Virus record (IMG/VR): IMGVR_UViG_3300025264_002059
Coordinates: 1 to 30,828 of that record
From: a virus
DNA: 30,828 nt
Reading direction: 5' to 3' (one strand)
The notes beneath the pieces were generated by a model that saw only the letters and a program-made list of their open reading frames with translations, was not told the origin of the DNA and did no database searches. This document shows positions 14,836 to 22,715 of this stretch, piece by piece. Within the stretch, counting starts at the first letter, position 1, and each line of letters starts with the position of its first letter. The position numbers and the translations under genes are program-made.

Positions 14836-16293
14836 ATGGCAAGCCAAATAAACAACTCGGCGTCTGAAAAAGCGGTACTAGCCGGTCTTTTAAACCACGG
14901 GGTGGATGCGTATATCGACGTAGACGATATAATTAATGTAAACACCTTTGACTTTGAACAAAATCAAATACTTTATGCCTGTATAGAAAAAGCTCTAGAA
15001 GGTAGTTCCAGCGTGGACCTACCTTCTCTTCTTAGCGTTGCTAAAGATTTAGGGCTAGACTCTATTATAGAAGAAGAGGTTGCTTTGGATGATATCAAAG
15101 CACTCTTTAAAACGGATATTGATTTAAACAATGTTAGGAAGCACGCGGTTAAGCTAAAAAAATTAGAAATAGCTAGAGACATAAAAGGCAAAGTAAAACA
15201 AATCATTTCTGATGTTTCTGATGTTACGGGTGATGAATCCATAGATGAGATACTTAACATTGCTGAGTCACCTATTTTTGCTTTATCCGCAACACTAAAC
15301 GGATCGGTAGAAGATAAACCGATTACTCTCGGAAAAGAAGTCTCTGAATATATCTCTCATGTAGAAGAGAATCCTTCGGCCTTTTTGGGCTTGACTAGCG
15401 GTTTTGTTAGGTTTGATGAGGCGATAGGCGGTGGGTTTAGAAGGAAGTGTGTAGACCTAATTGCTGCACGTCCCAAAGTGGGTAAAAGTATGTTTGCTGA
15501 TAATGTGGCTATACATATATCCGAGAAATTAAACGTTCCCGTTTTAGTTCTAGATACGGAAATGTCGAAAGAAGATCACTTCAATCGCGTTCTTGCTAAT
15601 TTTAGTGGTGTGAATATTAATGATATAGCCAGTGGTAAATTTGCGGAAAGTGTTTGTGAAAAAGAAAAGGTCTATAAAGCTGTAGAAAGATTTGATAAAA
15701 TTCCCATCGACTATATAAGCATTGCTGGGAAGCCTTTTGAAGAAACCCTATCAGTCATGCGAAGATGGTTATTCAAAAATGTCGGATATGACGATAATGG
15801 CCGAATCAAAGACTGTATGATTATATACGATTATCTTAAACTTATGGACTCCGGGCAAATTAGTGACAGCCTCAAGGAATATCAAGTCTTAGGTTTTCAC
15901 ATTACGCAACTTCACAATTTTTGTGTTCAGTACGACTGCCCGTGTCTAAGCTTTGTTCAGTTAAACCGGGATGGGATTACTAAAGAATCTACTGATGTCG
16001 TAAGTGGCTCTGACAGGTTGGTATGGCTATGTAGCAGCTTTAGTATTTTTAAGAAAAAATCCGACGAGGAAATTGCAGAAGACCAAGGGGAAAACGGAAA
16101 TAGAAAATTGGTTCCTATTGTTACACGGCACGGTGCTGGTTTAGACGATTATGATTATATCAATATCGCAATGCTTGGAGAGACAGCGAAGATTATAGAA
16201 AAACCCACCAGAAATGAGATCAAATTCGATTACCAAAAGCAGCAGTCTGGATTTGAAGTCGATGATTTTGATAACGAAGAAAGTCCCTTTTAA
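14836..16293 (+). CDS. dnaB: DnaB-like replicative DNA helicase
   Basis: From ATG 14836 the protein has 485 residues, typical of DnaB. An upstream in-frame start at 14758 would lie inside the previous zinc ribbon and add non-family sequence. Residues 5-110 have the N-terminal DnaB domain pattern (SASEKAVLAGLL, then QNQILYACIEKAL). The RecA-type motor follows, with LTSGFVRFDEAIGGGFRR, Walker A ARPKVGKS (211-218), DTEMS (240-244), Walker B CMIIYDYLKLMD (Asp332) and FVQLNR (373-378). It should unwind DNA 5' to 3' as a hexamer at the fork. It ends at the ATG of the primase (one-base overlap). No separate helicase loader was recognised. Confidence 0.9.
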   Translation: MASQINNSASEKAVLAGLLNHGVDAYIDVDDIINVNTFDFEQNQILYACIEKALEGSSSVDLPSLLSVAKDLGLDSIIEEEVALDDIKALFKTDIDLNNVRKHAVKLKKLEIARDIKGKVKQIISDVSDVTGDESIDEILNIAESPIFALSATLNGSVEDKPITLGKEVSEYISHVEENPSAFLGLTSGFVRFDEAIGGGFRRKCVDLIAARPKVGKSMFADNVAIHISEKLNVPVLVLDTEMSKEDHFNRVLANFSGVNINDIASGKFAESVCEKEKVYKAVERFDKIPIDYISIAGKPFEETLSVMRRWLFKNVGYDDNGRIKDCMIIYDYLKLMDSGQISDSLKEYQVLGFHITQLHNFCVQYDCPCLSFVQLNRDGITKESTDVVSGSDRLVWLCSSFSIFKKKSDEEIAEDQGENGNRKLVPIVTRHGAGLDDYDYINIAMLGETAKIIEKPTRNEIKFDYQKQQSGFEVDDFDNEESPF

Positions 16294-17333
16294 TGAAAAA
16301 AGAAGAACTCGCAGTTTTGTCACATAAAGTTGCATTGAGAATGGAGGATTTATTGGACCTCTTCGGGGTCGAATATTTCCGTCAGTATGACAGAATAACC
16401 TGCGTGTGTCCTATACACGAAGGCGCAGATAACCCACAAGCGTTTACCATTACAATGGAAGACAAATACTTTGGATGCTGGAGATGCTGGACCCACGGGT
16501 GTGAAGAAAAATTTCTGCATACCCCCATAGGCTTGATAAGGGGTTTGCTAAGCTCCAGAAAAGGTAAGGAAGTTTCGTTTCAAAAAGCCGTTAATTTTTC
16601 CTTAGAGTTTGTGTCTAGCTCTATAGAGGATTTAGCAAAAGAAAGTCACGATTTCAAAGTCGAGAAAGTCACTACCCCGTCAGACCCCTTAAAAAACCGA
16701 CATATTCCCGACAACGCAATATCCAGAAAAACAGTAAGAAATTCTTTAGCCAGACCGGTAAAATATTATTTGAACAGAGGTTATTCGGAAGATACTCTGG
16801 ATAAATTTGATGTAGGTATCTGCAATGATCCCTCAAAGCAAATGAATGGAAGAATAGTTGTCCCGGTGTATGACGACAATCATGAGTATATGGTCGGCTG
16901 CGTAGGTAGAACACAAAGTGAAATCAGTAATGGATTTAAGTGGGTAAACTCTAAAAATTTCAACTCTGGTTTATATCTATATGGATATTGGCTCGCCAAA
17001 GATAAAATTCGAGAAACCAAAACCGTTATTCTCGTGGAAGGCCAAGGGGATGTATGGCGGCTATACGAAGCTGGCATCGGAAACGCTGTCGGAATGTTTG
17101 GATCGAGCCTTAGTGATGGTCAGGCTAGAATTTTAGAAACATCCGGGGCTTTTAACGTTGTTGTTCTGACTGATAATGATGACGCTGGAGCAAAGGCTAA
17201 ACAATCTGTAGGCAAAAAATGCGAGAGGTTATTTCATCTGGTGTTTCCTGAATTTTCCAAAGAGGATATAGGTGAAATGTCTGTTGATGAAATAGAAACA
17301 ATAATTAAGCCACAATTAACGGGAATGATCTAA
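16293..17333 (+). CDS. DnaG-like DNA primase
   Basis: A 346-residue primase, shorter than bacterial DnaG (about 580). It has the two core parts: an N-terminal zinc-binding domain with CVCPIHEG (Cys39, His42) and CWRC (Cys62, Cys65), and a Toprim domain with ILVEGQGD (Glu249) and LTDNDDAG (Asp294, Asp296). Between them GRIVVPVYDD and VNSKNFNSG belong to the RNA-polymerase core region. No helicase domain or long C-terminal helicase-binding domain is present, as expected since helicase is the preceding gene. It makes RNA primers for lagging-strand synthesis. It ends 1 base before the dNMP kinase gene. Confidence 0.9.
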   Translation: MKKEELAVLSHKVALRMEDLLDLFGVEYFRQYDRITCVCPIHEGADNPQAFTITMEDKYFGCWRCWTHGCEEKFLHTPIGLIRGLLSSRKGKEVSFQKAVNFSLEFVSSSIEDLAKESHDFKVEKVTTPSDPLKNRHIPDNAISRKTVRNSLARPVKYYLNRGYSEDTLDKFDVGICNDPSKQMNGRIVVPVYDDNHEYMVGCVGRTQSEISNGFKWVNSKNFNSGLYLYGYWLAKDKIRETKTVILVEGQGDVWRLYEAGIGNAVGMFGSSLSDGQARILETSGAFNVVVLTDNDDAGAKAKQSVGKKCERLFHLVFPEFSKEDIGEMSVDEIETIIKPQLTGMI

Positions 17334-17334
17334 A

Positions 17335-18102
17335 ATGGAACAAAAAATACTTGGAATCTCTGGCGCGAAGCAAAGCGGAAAAACTACTACTAGTAATTTT
17401 CTACATGGCTATCAGTTACGTTTTTATGACATCGTTGAAAAGTTCATGATGGATGAAGAGGGAAATCTACTTGTAAACACAAAAGGCATTGACGAAAAGG
17501 GCGAGGAAATTGAAGGCATGGGAATCATGGACATAGAGAGGCAAGATGATGATTTTTGCGAATTCGCAGCGGGTCACATCTGGCCATGTGTTAGATCATT
17601 CAGTTTCGCTGATCCCTTAAAATCAATATCCATGCAATTGTTTGGTCTTACTAGAAGCCAATGCTTCGGTACAGATAAAGATAAGAATTCTTCAACAGAT
17701 ATACCGTGGAAAAATATGCCCGGAAAATCTAGATCCAAGAAGAATATGACAGCTAGAGAATTTCTACAATGTTTTGGCACAGATGTTTGTAGAAAAATTA
17801 AGCCGGATATTTGGACATCTTCGTGTATTTCACGCATCAGAATGAGCCAAACCGAATTGGCAATCGTTCCAGATTGCAGATTCCCTAACGAAGTAGAGGC
17901 TATAAAAGAAGCTGGCGGCAAGGTTGTTCGTCTAACCAGAAGCCCTTACAGCGACCCTCACGTAAGCGAAAACGCCCTAACAAACGATTATGAGGGGTTT
18001 GACTGTATAATCGATAACAAAAATTTAGACATGCACGAGTCTAACATCGCCATACTTAACATCTTAAAAAACTGGGAATGGTTACAGGTAAAGGCTGGTT
18101 AA
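17335..18102 (+). CDS. Deoxynucleoside monophosphate kinase (T4 gp1-like)
   Basis: A 255-residue P-loop kinase. ILGISGAKQSGKTTT carries Walker A (Gly10 to Thr17). SFADPLKSISMQLFGL, TAREFLQCFGTDVCRKI and IVPDCRFPNEVEAIKEAGGKVVRLTR match T4 gene 1 kinase landmarks, including the lid arginines. The T4 enzyme phosphorylates several dNMPs, including dTMP and dGMP. It would convert the dTMP from ThyX to dTDP, with host kinases finishing the step. The gene lies 1 base after the primase gene and 1 base before the cupin gene, in the DNA-metabolism operon. Confidence 0.9.
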   Translation: MEQKILGISGAKQSGKTTTSNFLHGYQLRFYDIVEKFMMDEEGNLLVNTKGIDEKGEEIEGMGIMDIERQDDDFCEFAAGHIWPCVRSFSFADPLKSISMQLFGLTRSQCFGTDKDKNSSTDIPWKNMPGKSRSKKNMTAREFLQCFGTDVCRKIKPDIWTSSCISRIRMSQTELAIVPDCRFPNEVEAIKEAGGKVVRLTRSPYSDPHVSENALTNDYEGFDCIIDNKNLDMHESNIAILNILKNWEWLQVKAG

Positions 18103-18103
18103 T

Positions 18104-18475
18104 ATGATTAAAACGAAAACCGTAGAAAAACCTTGGGGTTGTTATACCGACTATTATAGAACTGATTCTGTAGTATTCAAACGTATAGTAGTTAACCCCG
18201 GCGAGGAATTATCATATCAACTCCACCACAAAAGAGAGGAATTTTGGTATGTCCTTAGTGGAAACGGTATGCTAAGGCTTAACAGTTCAAACTGGTATGT
18301 CAGACCGGGTATGTCGTTTCACATTAAGACGAATGAATCTCATCAGCTTATAAATAACGGCGATGAAAAAATTGTAGTCTTTGAGATGCAGTTTGGAACA
18401 TGTCTAGAGGATGACATTGTAAGATTGGAGGACAAATATGGACGGCAAGGTGAATCTGGTATGGGCGACTCCTGA
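18104..18475 (+). CDS. Stand-alone mannose-6-phosphate-isomerase-type cupin
   Basis: A 123-residue protein matching the C-terminal cupin domain of ManC/type II phosphomannose isomerase: EKPWGCY near the start, a cupin core with [22 protein letters not shown] (metal-binding His and Glu), and the closing [13 protein letters not shown]. As an isolated domain it may interconvert fructose-6-phosphate and mannose-6-phosphate, the first step toward GDP-mannose and GDP-fucose. Its place among DNA-metabolism genes is odd, because the other sugar genes are 13 kb upstream or 7 kb downstream. It overlaps ThyX by 38 bases. Confidence 0.82.
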   Translation: MIKTKTVEKPWGCYTDYYRTDSVVFKRIVVNPGEELSYQLHHKREEFWYVLSGNGMLRLNSSNWYVRPGMSFHIKTNESHQLINNGDEKIVVFEMQFGTCLEDDIVRLEDKYGRQGESGMGDS

Positions 18476-19073
18476 AGCAGAAAAAGTTATAGGGTATTGC
18501 GCTAGAGTCAGCAACTCCAAAAACCAAAAAAATCCAAAAGTGTCCGGGCTGTTGAAGTTTTGTATTAAACACGGTCACTGGTCTATTTTTGAGATGGCCA
18601 ACATGACTGTTGAAATAAATACAACCAGAGGCATAGCCGCCCAGATTCTTAGACACCGGAGTTTTTCTTTCCAAGAATTTAGTCAGCGATACGCCGAGAT
18701 GGAGGGATTTGAGTACATCTGTCCTAGAAGACAAGACACAAAGAATCGTCAAAACTCTTGGGACGACCTTGAAGAAGATGACAAGACGTGGTTTGAATAT
18801 ACCCACAAGAAGGTTCAAGACGCCACTAGTGACTTTTATAAAGAAGCACTGGAGAGGGGGATCGCAAAAGAAAGTGCAAGGTTCTTGCTTCCTATGAGCG
18901 TTAAGACTAGAATGTATATGAATGGTACGACACGTAGCTGGATTCACTACATACAACTCAGAACCGATAAGTCTACACAAAAGGAACACAGAGGTATTGC
19001 AGAAGCCGTCAAGAACATTTTTATCGAACAGTTTCCTATCACCTCAGAAGCTTTAGGATGGAAAAATGAATAA
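18438..19073 (+). CDS. thyX: FAD-dependent thymidylate synthase
   Basis: A 211-residue ThyX. The signature RHRX7S is present as [11 protein letters not shown] (72-82), followed by [16 protein letters not shown] and [30 protein letters not shown] cover the remaining substrate-binding region. It makes dTMP from dUMP with methylene-tetrahydrofolate and reduced FAD, needing no separate dihydrofolate reductase. The start is set by GGAGG at 18427-18431, 6 bases before ATG, inside the end of the cupin gene. dUMP is supplied by dCMP deaminase and dUTPase in this window. Confidence 0.95.
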   Translation: MDGKVNLVWATPEAEKVIGYCARVSNSKNQKNPKVSGLLKFCIKHGHWSIFEMANMTVEINTTRGIAAQILRHRSFSFQEFSQRYAEMEGFEYICPRRQDTKNRQNSWDDLEEDDKTWFEYTHKKVQDATSDFYKEALERGIAKESARFLLPMSVKTRMYMNGTTRSWIHYIQLRTDKSTQKEHRGIAEAVKNIFIEQFPITSEALGWKNE

Positions 19074-19590
19074 TCGCGTACAAATCAAGCTACCGAAAGA
19101 AAAGCTTGAAGAAGCTATTTATATCGCCAAACAGAGAGACCTGAAAAAAGAAAAATTTGGCTCAAAGAGTTATAATAACAGTTATCGAAGTTCAGAAGAT
19201 GTACATATCGTAGGCGCGATTGGAGAAGCCGCTGTAGCCCATCTCTTCGGCGTAGAAATAGATAAAACTATTTTTCATGACCGAGGGGACGCAGGGGTCG
19301 ATAATAAAGTAGAGTCCTATGGGAACATCGAGGTAAAGACTACCACGTACTGGAAAAACCCCTACCTAAGAGTACCCGCCTACAGACCAAACAAAGACAT
19401 CGACCACTATGTTTTGTGCTATGTTGACAAAAGGGATTATTCCAATGTTTGGGTGATCGGCATCGCAAAAAGAGAAGACGTGGTCAATAGACCTAAGAGG
19501 AAGCTGTGCAAAGATGGACCGCTCAACTATATCTTGGAAGAAAGTGAGCTAGAAAAAATAGATGTTAATTTGTTACCATCGAAGCAGTAG
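19066..19590 (+). CDS. Predicted PD-(D/E)XK nuclease
   Basis: A 174-residue protein with a compact restriction-nuclease-like core. Glu54 lies in [14 protein letters not shown], Asp79 in DAGVDNKV, and Glu89/Lys91 in NIEVKTTTY, giving the D...ExK arrangement of the superfamily. A further strand, [25 protein letters not shown], follows as in many family members. It overlaps ThyX by 8 bases and the next nuclease gene by 29. It may process DNA in replication, repair or host DNA breakdown; the specific substrate is not shown. Confidence 0.72.
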   Translation: MNNRVQIKLPKEKLEEAIYIAKQRDLKKEKFGSKSYNNSYRSSEDVHIVGAIGEAAVAHLFGVEIDKTIFHDRGDAGVDNKVESYGNIEVKTTTYWKNPYLRVPAYRPNKDIDHYVLCYVDKRDYSNVWVIGIAKREDVVNRPKRKLCKDGPLNYILEESELEKIDVNLLPSKQ

Positions 19591-20563
19591 CCTTGGGACT
19601 CTGGACTTCTGCGAACAGAAGTATTTCCTAGAGTACAACTTGTCGTTTAAAGACAAAACAAACCCAAAGGCTTTAATGGGAACCGTTGTCCATAAAGCTT
19701 TGCAAGTTTTAGGGGATAAGAAGCTCTGTATTAACAGGGGAAATAAAAGCTTTACGGATGACGAATTAGGGAGGCTTACTCTTAAAGATTGTGATGATTT
19801 AGAAAAAATTACCACCAAGGCGTTCAAGTATTATACAAAACATCAACCGGAAGTCAAGCTAGGAAAACCTGAATTAACAAAGTGTGTCAAATGGGTCAAC
19901 AAGGCCGTGGAGTATAACGACGGCCTCCTCGATCCTCGAAATCAAGATGTTTTTGCTACGGAGCAGTATTTCGATATAGAAATTAAGAAGCCATGGGCTA
20001 AGTATTGTTATGATATCGGAGGAGAAAAGATTGAAGGATATCTATCCATCAAGGGAACGGTGGACCTAATTGTAAGGCACGACGAAAAATACCATGAAAT
20101 TCTTGACTACAAGACTGGAAAACGCATTAATTGGGCAACGGGGGAAGAAAAAACGCTGGAGTCGTTACAGAGCGATACACAGTTGTTACTGTATTATTAC
20201 GCCCTTAAAAATTTGTACCCTGAATATGATTTTGGCGTTAGTATTTTTTATATCAACGCTGGTGGCTTGTTTTCTATGTGTTTCGAAGATAAGGATTACG
20301 TCAAGGCTGAAAACATACTCAAACAAAAATTTCAATACATACGAAATGTAAAAAGGCCAAACTTACTGTCTGATGAAAATAAACACTGGAAGTGTCAAAA
20401 GCTTTGTAAATTTAGCGAGCAGTACAAAGACACGGGCAAAAGTTTATGTCAGTTTATAAGGGATGAAGTCAAAGTAAAGGGCATTAGCAAAGTTGTTTTA
20501 GAATACGGTGATTTGAACAAGCTTTCCAGTTATGGAAGCGGTGGAGGAAAATTGAAAAAATGA
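19562..20563 (+). CDS. RecB/Cas4-like PD-(D/E)XK exonuclease with probable iron-sulfur cluster
   Basis: A 333-residue nuclease of the RecB-like type. The opening [20 protein letters not shown] matches the first helix of AddB/Cas4 proteins. GTVVHKAL carries His44, GTVDLI Asp168, LDYKTGK Asp182/Lys184, and SDTQLLLYYYAL the motif with Gln206. Four cysteines (Cys17 near the N-terminus; Cys278, Cys282 and Cys296 near the C-terminus) are placed like the 4Fe-4S cluster ligands of Cas4 and AddB. It probably resects DNA ends. It overlaps the upstream nuclease gene by 29 bases and the polymerase gene by an ATGA junction. No CRISPR array or other cas gene is seen. Confidence 0.85.
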   Translation: MLICYHRSSSLGTLDFCEQKYFLEYNLSFKDKTNPKALMGTVVHKALQVLGDKKLCINRGNKSFTDDELGRLTLKDCDDLEKITTKAFKYYTKHQPEVKLGKPELTKCVKWVNKAVEYNDGLLDPRNQDVFATEQYFDIEIKKPWAKYCYDIGGEKIEGYLSIKGTVDLIVRHDEKYHEILDYKTGKRINWATGEEKTLESLQSDTQLLLYYYALKNLYPEYDFGVSIFYINAGGLFSMCFEDKDYVKAENILKQKFQYIRNVKRPNLLSDENKHWKCQKLCKFSEQYKDTGKSLCQFIRDEVKVKGISKVVLEYGDLNKLSSYGSGGGKLKK

Positions 20564-22467
20564 GTTGGGTTCCCTTACATATGCACACGCATTATAGCCT
20601 TCTAGACGGTCTTTCCAAACCCTCACAGGTTGCAAATTGTTGCTCCGAATTTGGGTATAACGCCTGTGCGATAACAGACCATGGGACTATTTCTGGCGCT
20701 GTTGCTTTCACTCAAGCGATGCAGAAAAAAAGTATCAAGCCGATCATAGGGTGTGAATTTTATCTAAGCCAACAGTCCTGCAAGATCCAAGACAAAAGCA
20801 ATAGACAGTTAAGTCACTTAGTTGTCTTGGCTAAGAATCATCAGGGGTGGCTAAATTTAATTCAAGCAACATCCAGAAGTAACGATGAGGATATTTTCTA
20901 TTTTAAACCCCGGTTAGACTTGGAGACGCTTGGGGAATATACGAATGGCAACCTGATTGCTTTTAGTGGACATCTCGGCAGTGATTTAGCCAATATCATC
21001 TTTTCAGATTATAAATCTGCATATAAAGCCTCTACAGAAGCAGAGGTTAAGGAACATGTTGATCCAGACTGGGAATTAAAAGTTCTTAATAAGGCAAACT
21101 TGTATAAGGATATCTTTGGTAAAGAGAACTTTCTTATCGAGATTCAGTGTATCGATGAAGAAAATTCCCCAGCAGCCAAGCTGGTAGCACAGGGGTTACG
21201 ATACGTTGCCAAAAAATATCACATACCTACGGTAGCTACAGCAGACTCACACTATCCAACCAAAGCTGACGCTTCCGACCACACGATTTTGCTCTGTTCG
21301 GCAATGAAGACAACCCTAAGAGGGATTAAGAAAAAAATAGCTGACAACGAGGACGTGGGGTTTTCTGGTTTTTTGAAGTCTAACAATTTTCATATCCCTT
21401 CTCCAGAAGAAATGAAGGCGTTACACACAGAAGCAGAACTGGAAAACACTGTTATGGTTTCTGATATGTGCGAAGAATATAACATATTAAACGCCCCCAC
21501 CCTGCCTAAATTTGCTTGCCCAAACTCCTCGAAAGAAGAGGATCACTTGAAGCAGCTATGCCGAGATGGATGGCGTGACACTTTGTTGAACAAAGGGAAA
21601 TTAACAGATGAAAACACGCAGGTTTATCTGGATAGGGTCACTAAAGAGCTAGATGTCATAAGCGATGCAAACCTTTCAGGATATTTTTTGATCGTTAAGG
21701 ATATCGTAGATGAGGTTAGGCGTCGAGACTGGCTTCCGGGTCCGGGTAGAGGGTCTGCTGCTGGCTGCTTAGTTTCTTACTTGATAGGTATTACCCAAGT
21801 TGATCCAATAGAGCATGGATTATTATTTGAACGATTTTATAACGTGGGTAGAAACACCGCTGATCACGTCTCGCTTCCCGATATTGATATTGATGTTCCT
21901 GCCACAAAACGAGACGAAATAATTGACTATATAAGAGAAAAGTACGACCCTAAAAAGGTCGGGCAGATGGTTACGTTTGGTAGATTACAGGGGCGCAGCG
22001 CGCTGAAGGAAGTGCTAAGAATGAATGAGGCTTGCTCGTTTGATGAGATGAACACAATCACCAAAAGCCTACCACACGAACATGAAATCTCAGACCTACT
22101 AGCAGACATGGATAATCCTTCGGTTATTCGCTGGACCTTAATAAATCAACCGGATTCTTTACGGGATTATTGCAGAATCAACGATCAAGGAGAATTGGAA
22201 GGTGACTATTCTAAACTCTTTGAACAGGCTATGCGAATCGAGGGAACTTTTAAATCTCAAGGGAAACATGCCGCAGGTGTGATCATTTCTCTACATAACC
22301 TCAGTGAGGTTTGTCCCATGGTCAGAAACAAGAAGGGGTCTGAAAAAATAGCCGGTATGGAAATGAACGATCTTGAAGCAATGGGGCATGTTAAGTTTGA
22401 TGTACTCGGCGTTTCTTTGTTAGATAAAATCATGGGAATCAGTAAACAGGTTAATGAAAGAAACTAA
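20560..22467 (+). CDS. dnaE: DNA polymerase III alpha subunit, N-terminal half (PHP and palm)
   Basis: A 635-residue protein equal to the first half of bacterial DnaE. The PHP domain (1-280) has apparently intact metal ligands: MHTHYS (His9, His11), TDHG (Asp40, His41), CEF (Glu66), SGHLG (His138) and ADSHYP (Asp229, His231). The palm follows with GPGRGSAAGCLVSYLIG (394-410), the catalytic pair in SLPDIDIDVP (Asp441, Asp443) and the third aspartate in VKFDVLG (Asp614, equal to E. coli Asp555). The protein stops 21 residues after that point at TAA, where full-length DnaE continues for about 520 residues. The missing part is encoded at 23375-24961. GGAGG lies 12 bases before the ATG. C-family polymerases are uncommon in phages, which mostly use A or B families. 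Confidence 0.92.
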   Translation: MSWVPLHMHTHYSLLDGLSKPSQVANCCSEFGYNACAITDHGTISGAVAFTQAMQKKSIKPIIGCEFYLSQQSCKIQDKSNRQLSHLVVLAKNHQGWLNLIQATSRSNDEDIFYFKPRLDLETLGEYTNGNLIAFSGHLGSDLANIIFSDYKSAYKASTEAEVKEHVDPDWELKVLNKANLYKDIFGKENFLIEIQCIDEENSPAAKLVAQGLRYVAKKYHIPTVATADSHYPTKADASDHTILLCSAMKTTLRGIKKKIADNEDVGFSGFLKSNNFHIPSPEEMKALHTEAELENTVMVSDMCEEYNILNAPTLPKFACPNSSKEEDHLKQLCRDGWRDTLLNKGKLTDENTQVYLDRVTKELDVISDANLSGYFLIVKDIVDEVRRRDWLPGPGRGSAAGCLVSYLIGITQVDPIEHGLLFERFYNVGRNTADHVSLPDIDIDVPATKRDEIIDYIREKYDPKKVGQMVTFGRLQGRSALKEVLRMNEACSFDEMNTITKSLPHEHEISDLLADMDNPSVIRWTLINQPDSLRDYCRINDQGELEGDYSKLFEQAMRIEGTFKSQGKHAAGVIISLHNLSEVCPMVRNKKGSEKIAGMEMNDLEAMGHVKFDVLGVSLLDKIMGISKQVNERN

Positions 22468-22715
22468 TGTCAACAACATATAGAGAATTTATTGAAAACG
22501 AGATCTATAACGGGAGACATGTGGATTATAGAGGTGTGTCTATATGTTGTATTAACGATTTTTATGAGTTAAAAACTGGCAAAATTAAATATCAGGTTCA
22601 TTGTGACGATATTAAAAATAAGTTCAGTCACTTGTATAGCAATTTGTACACTGCTATAGATAAGTTCATGTCAATTAGACGAAACCTAATGCGTTATAAA
22701 GGAGCTAGTCATTAA
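22467..22715 (+). CDS. Small hypothetical protein between the polymerase halves
   Basis: An 82-residue protein beginning in a TAATG overlap with the first polymerase half. It looks folded: TYREFIENEIYNG, then beta segments VDYRGVSICCINDFYELK and KIKYQVHCDD, then a helical end, LYSNLYTAIDKFMSIRRNLMR. It contains no intein splice motif, no homing-endonuclease motif (LAGLIDADG, GIY-YIG, HNH) and no known domain that I recognise. Its position invites the idea of a polymerase accessory peptide that bridges the two halves or the exonuclease. It could equally be an unrelated small gene. Its last bases hold the ribosome binding site of the exonuclease. Confidence 0.6.
   Translation: MSTTYREFIENEIYNGRHVDYRGVSICCINDFYELKTGKIKYQVHCDDIKNKFSHLYSNLYTAIDKFMSIRRNLMRYKGASH
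22698..22715 (+). promoter_or_regulatory. Ribosome binding site and ATT start overlapping a stop codon
   Basis: AAAGGAG (22698-22704) lies 6 bases upstream of ATT (22711-22713). The ATT shares its last T with the TAA stop (22713-22715) of the 82-residue gene, giving an ATTAA junction analogous to ATGA. In the exonuclease frame the upstream stop is TAA at 22687-22689, and no ATG, GTG or TTG occurs between it and the first catalytic motif, so ATT is the best-placed start. Confidence 0.65.

Noticed and set aside
18349-18356. TATAAATA, the T4 late-promoter consensus
   Set aside because: It lies inside the cupin gene, occurs singly and is expected by chance in AT-rich DNA; I did not notice comparable copies at gene starts.
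18348-18989. 213-codon reverse-strand open frame opposite the cupin and ThyX genes
   Set aside because: It mirrors ThyX, whose signature motif and length are clear, and it has no recognisable protein features. No convincing gene was found on the minus strand anywhere in the window.
19562-20563. CRISPR adaptation role for the Cas4-like nuclease
   Set aside because: No Cas1, Cas2, other cas gene or repeat array is in the window. The four-cysteine RecB fold also occurs in AddB and in phage nucleases without CRISPR.
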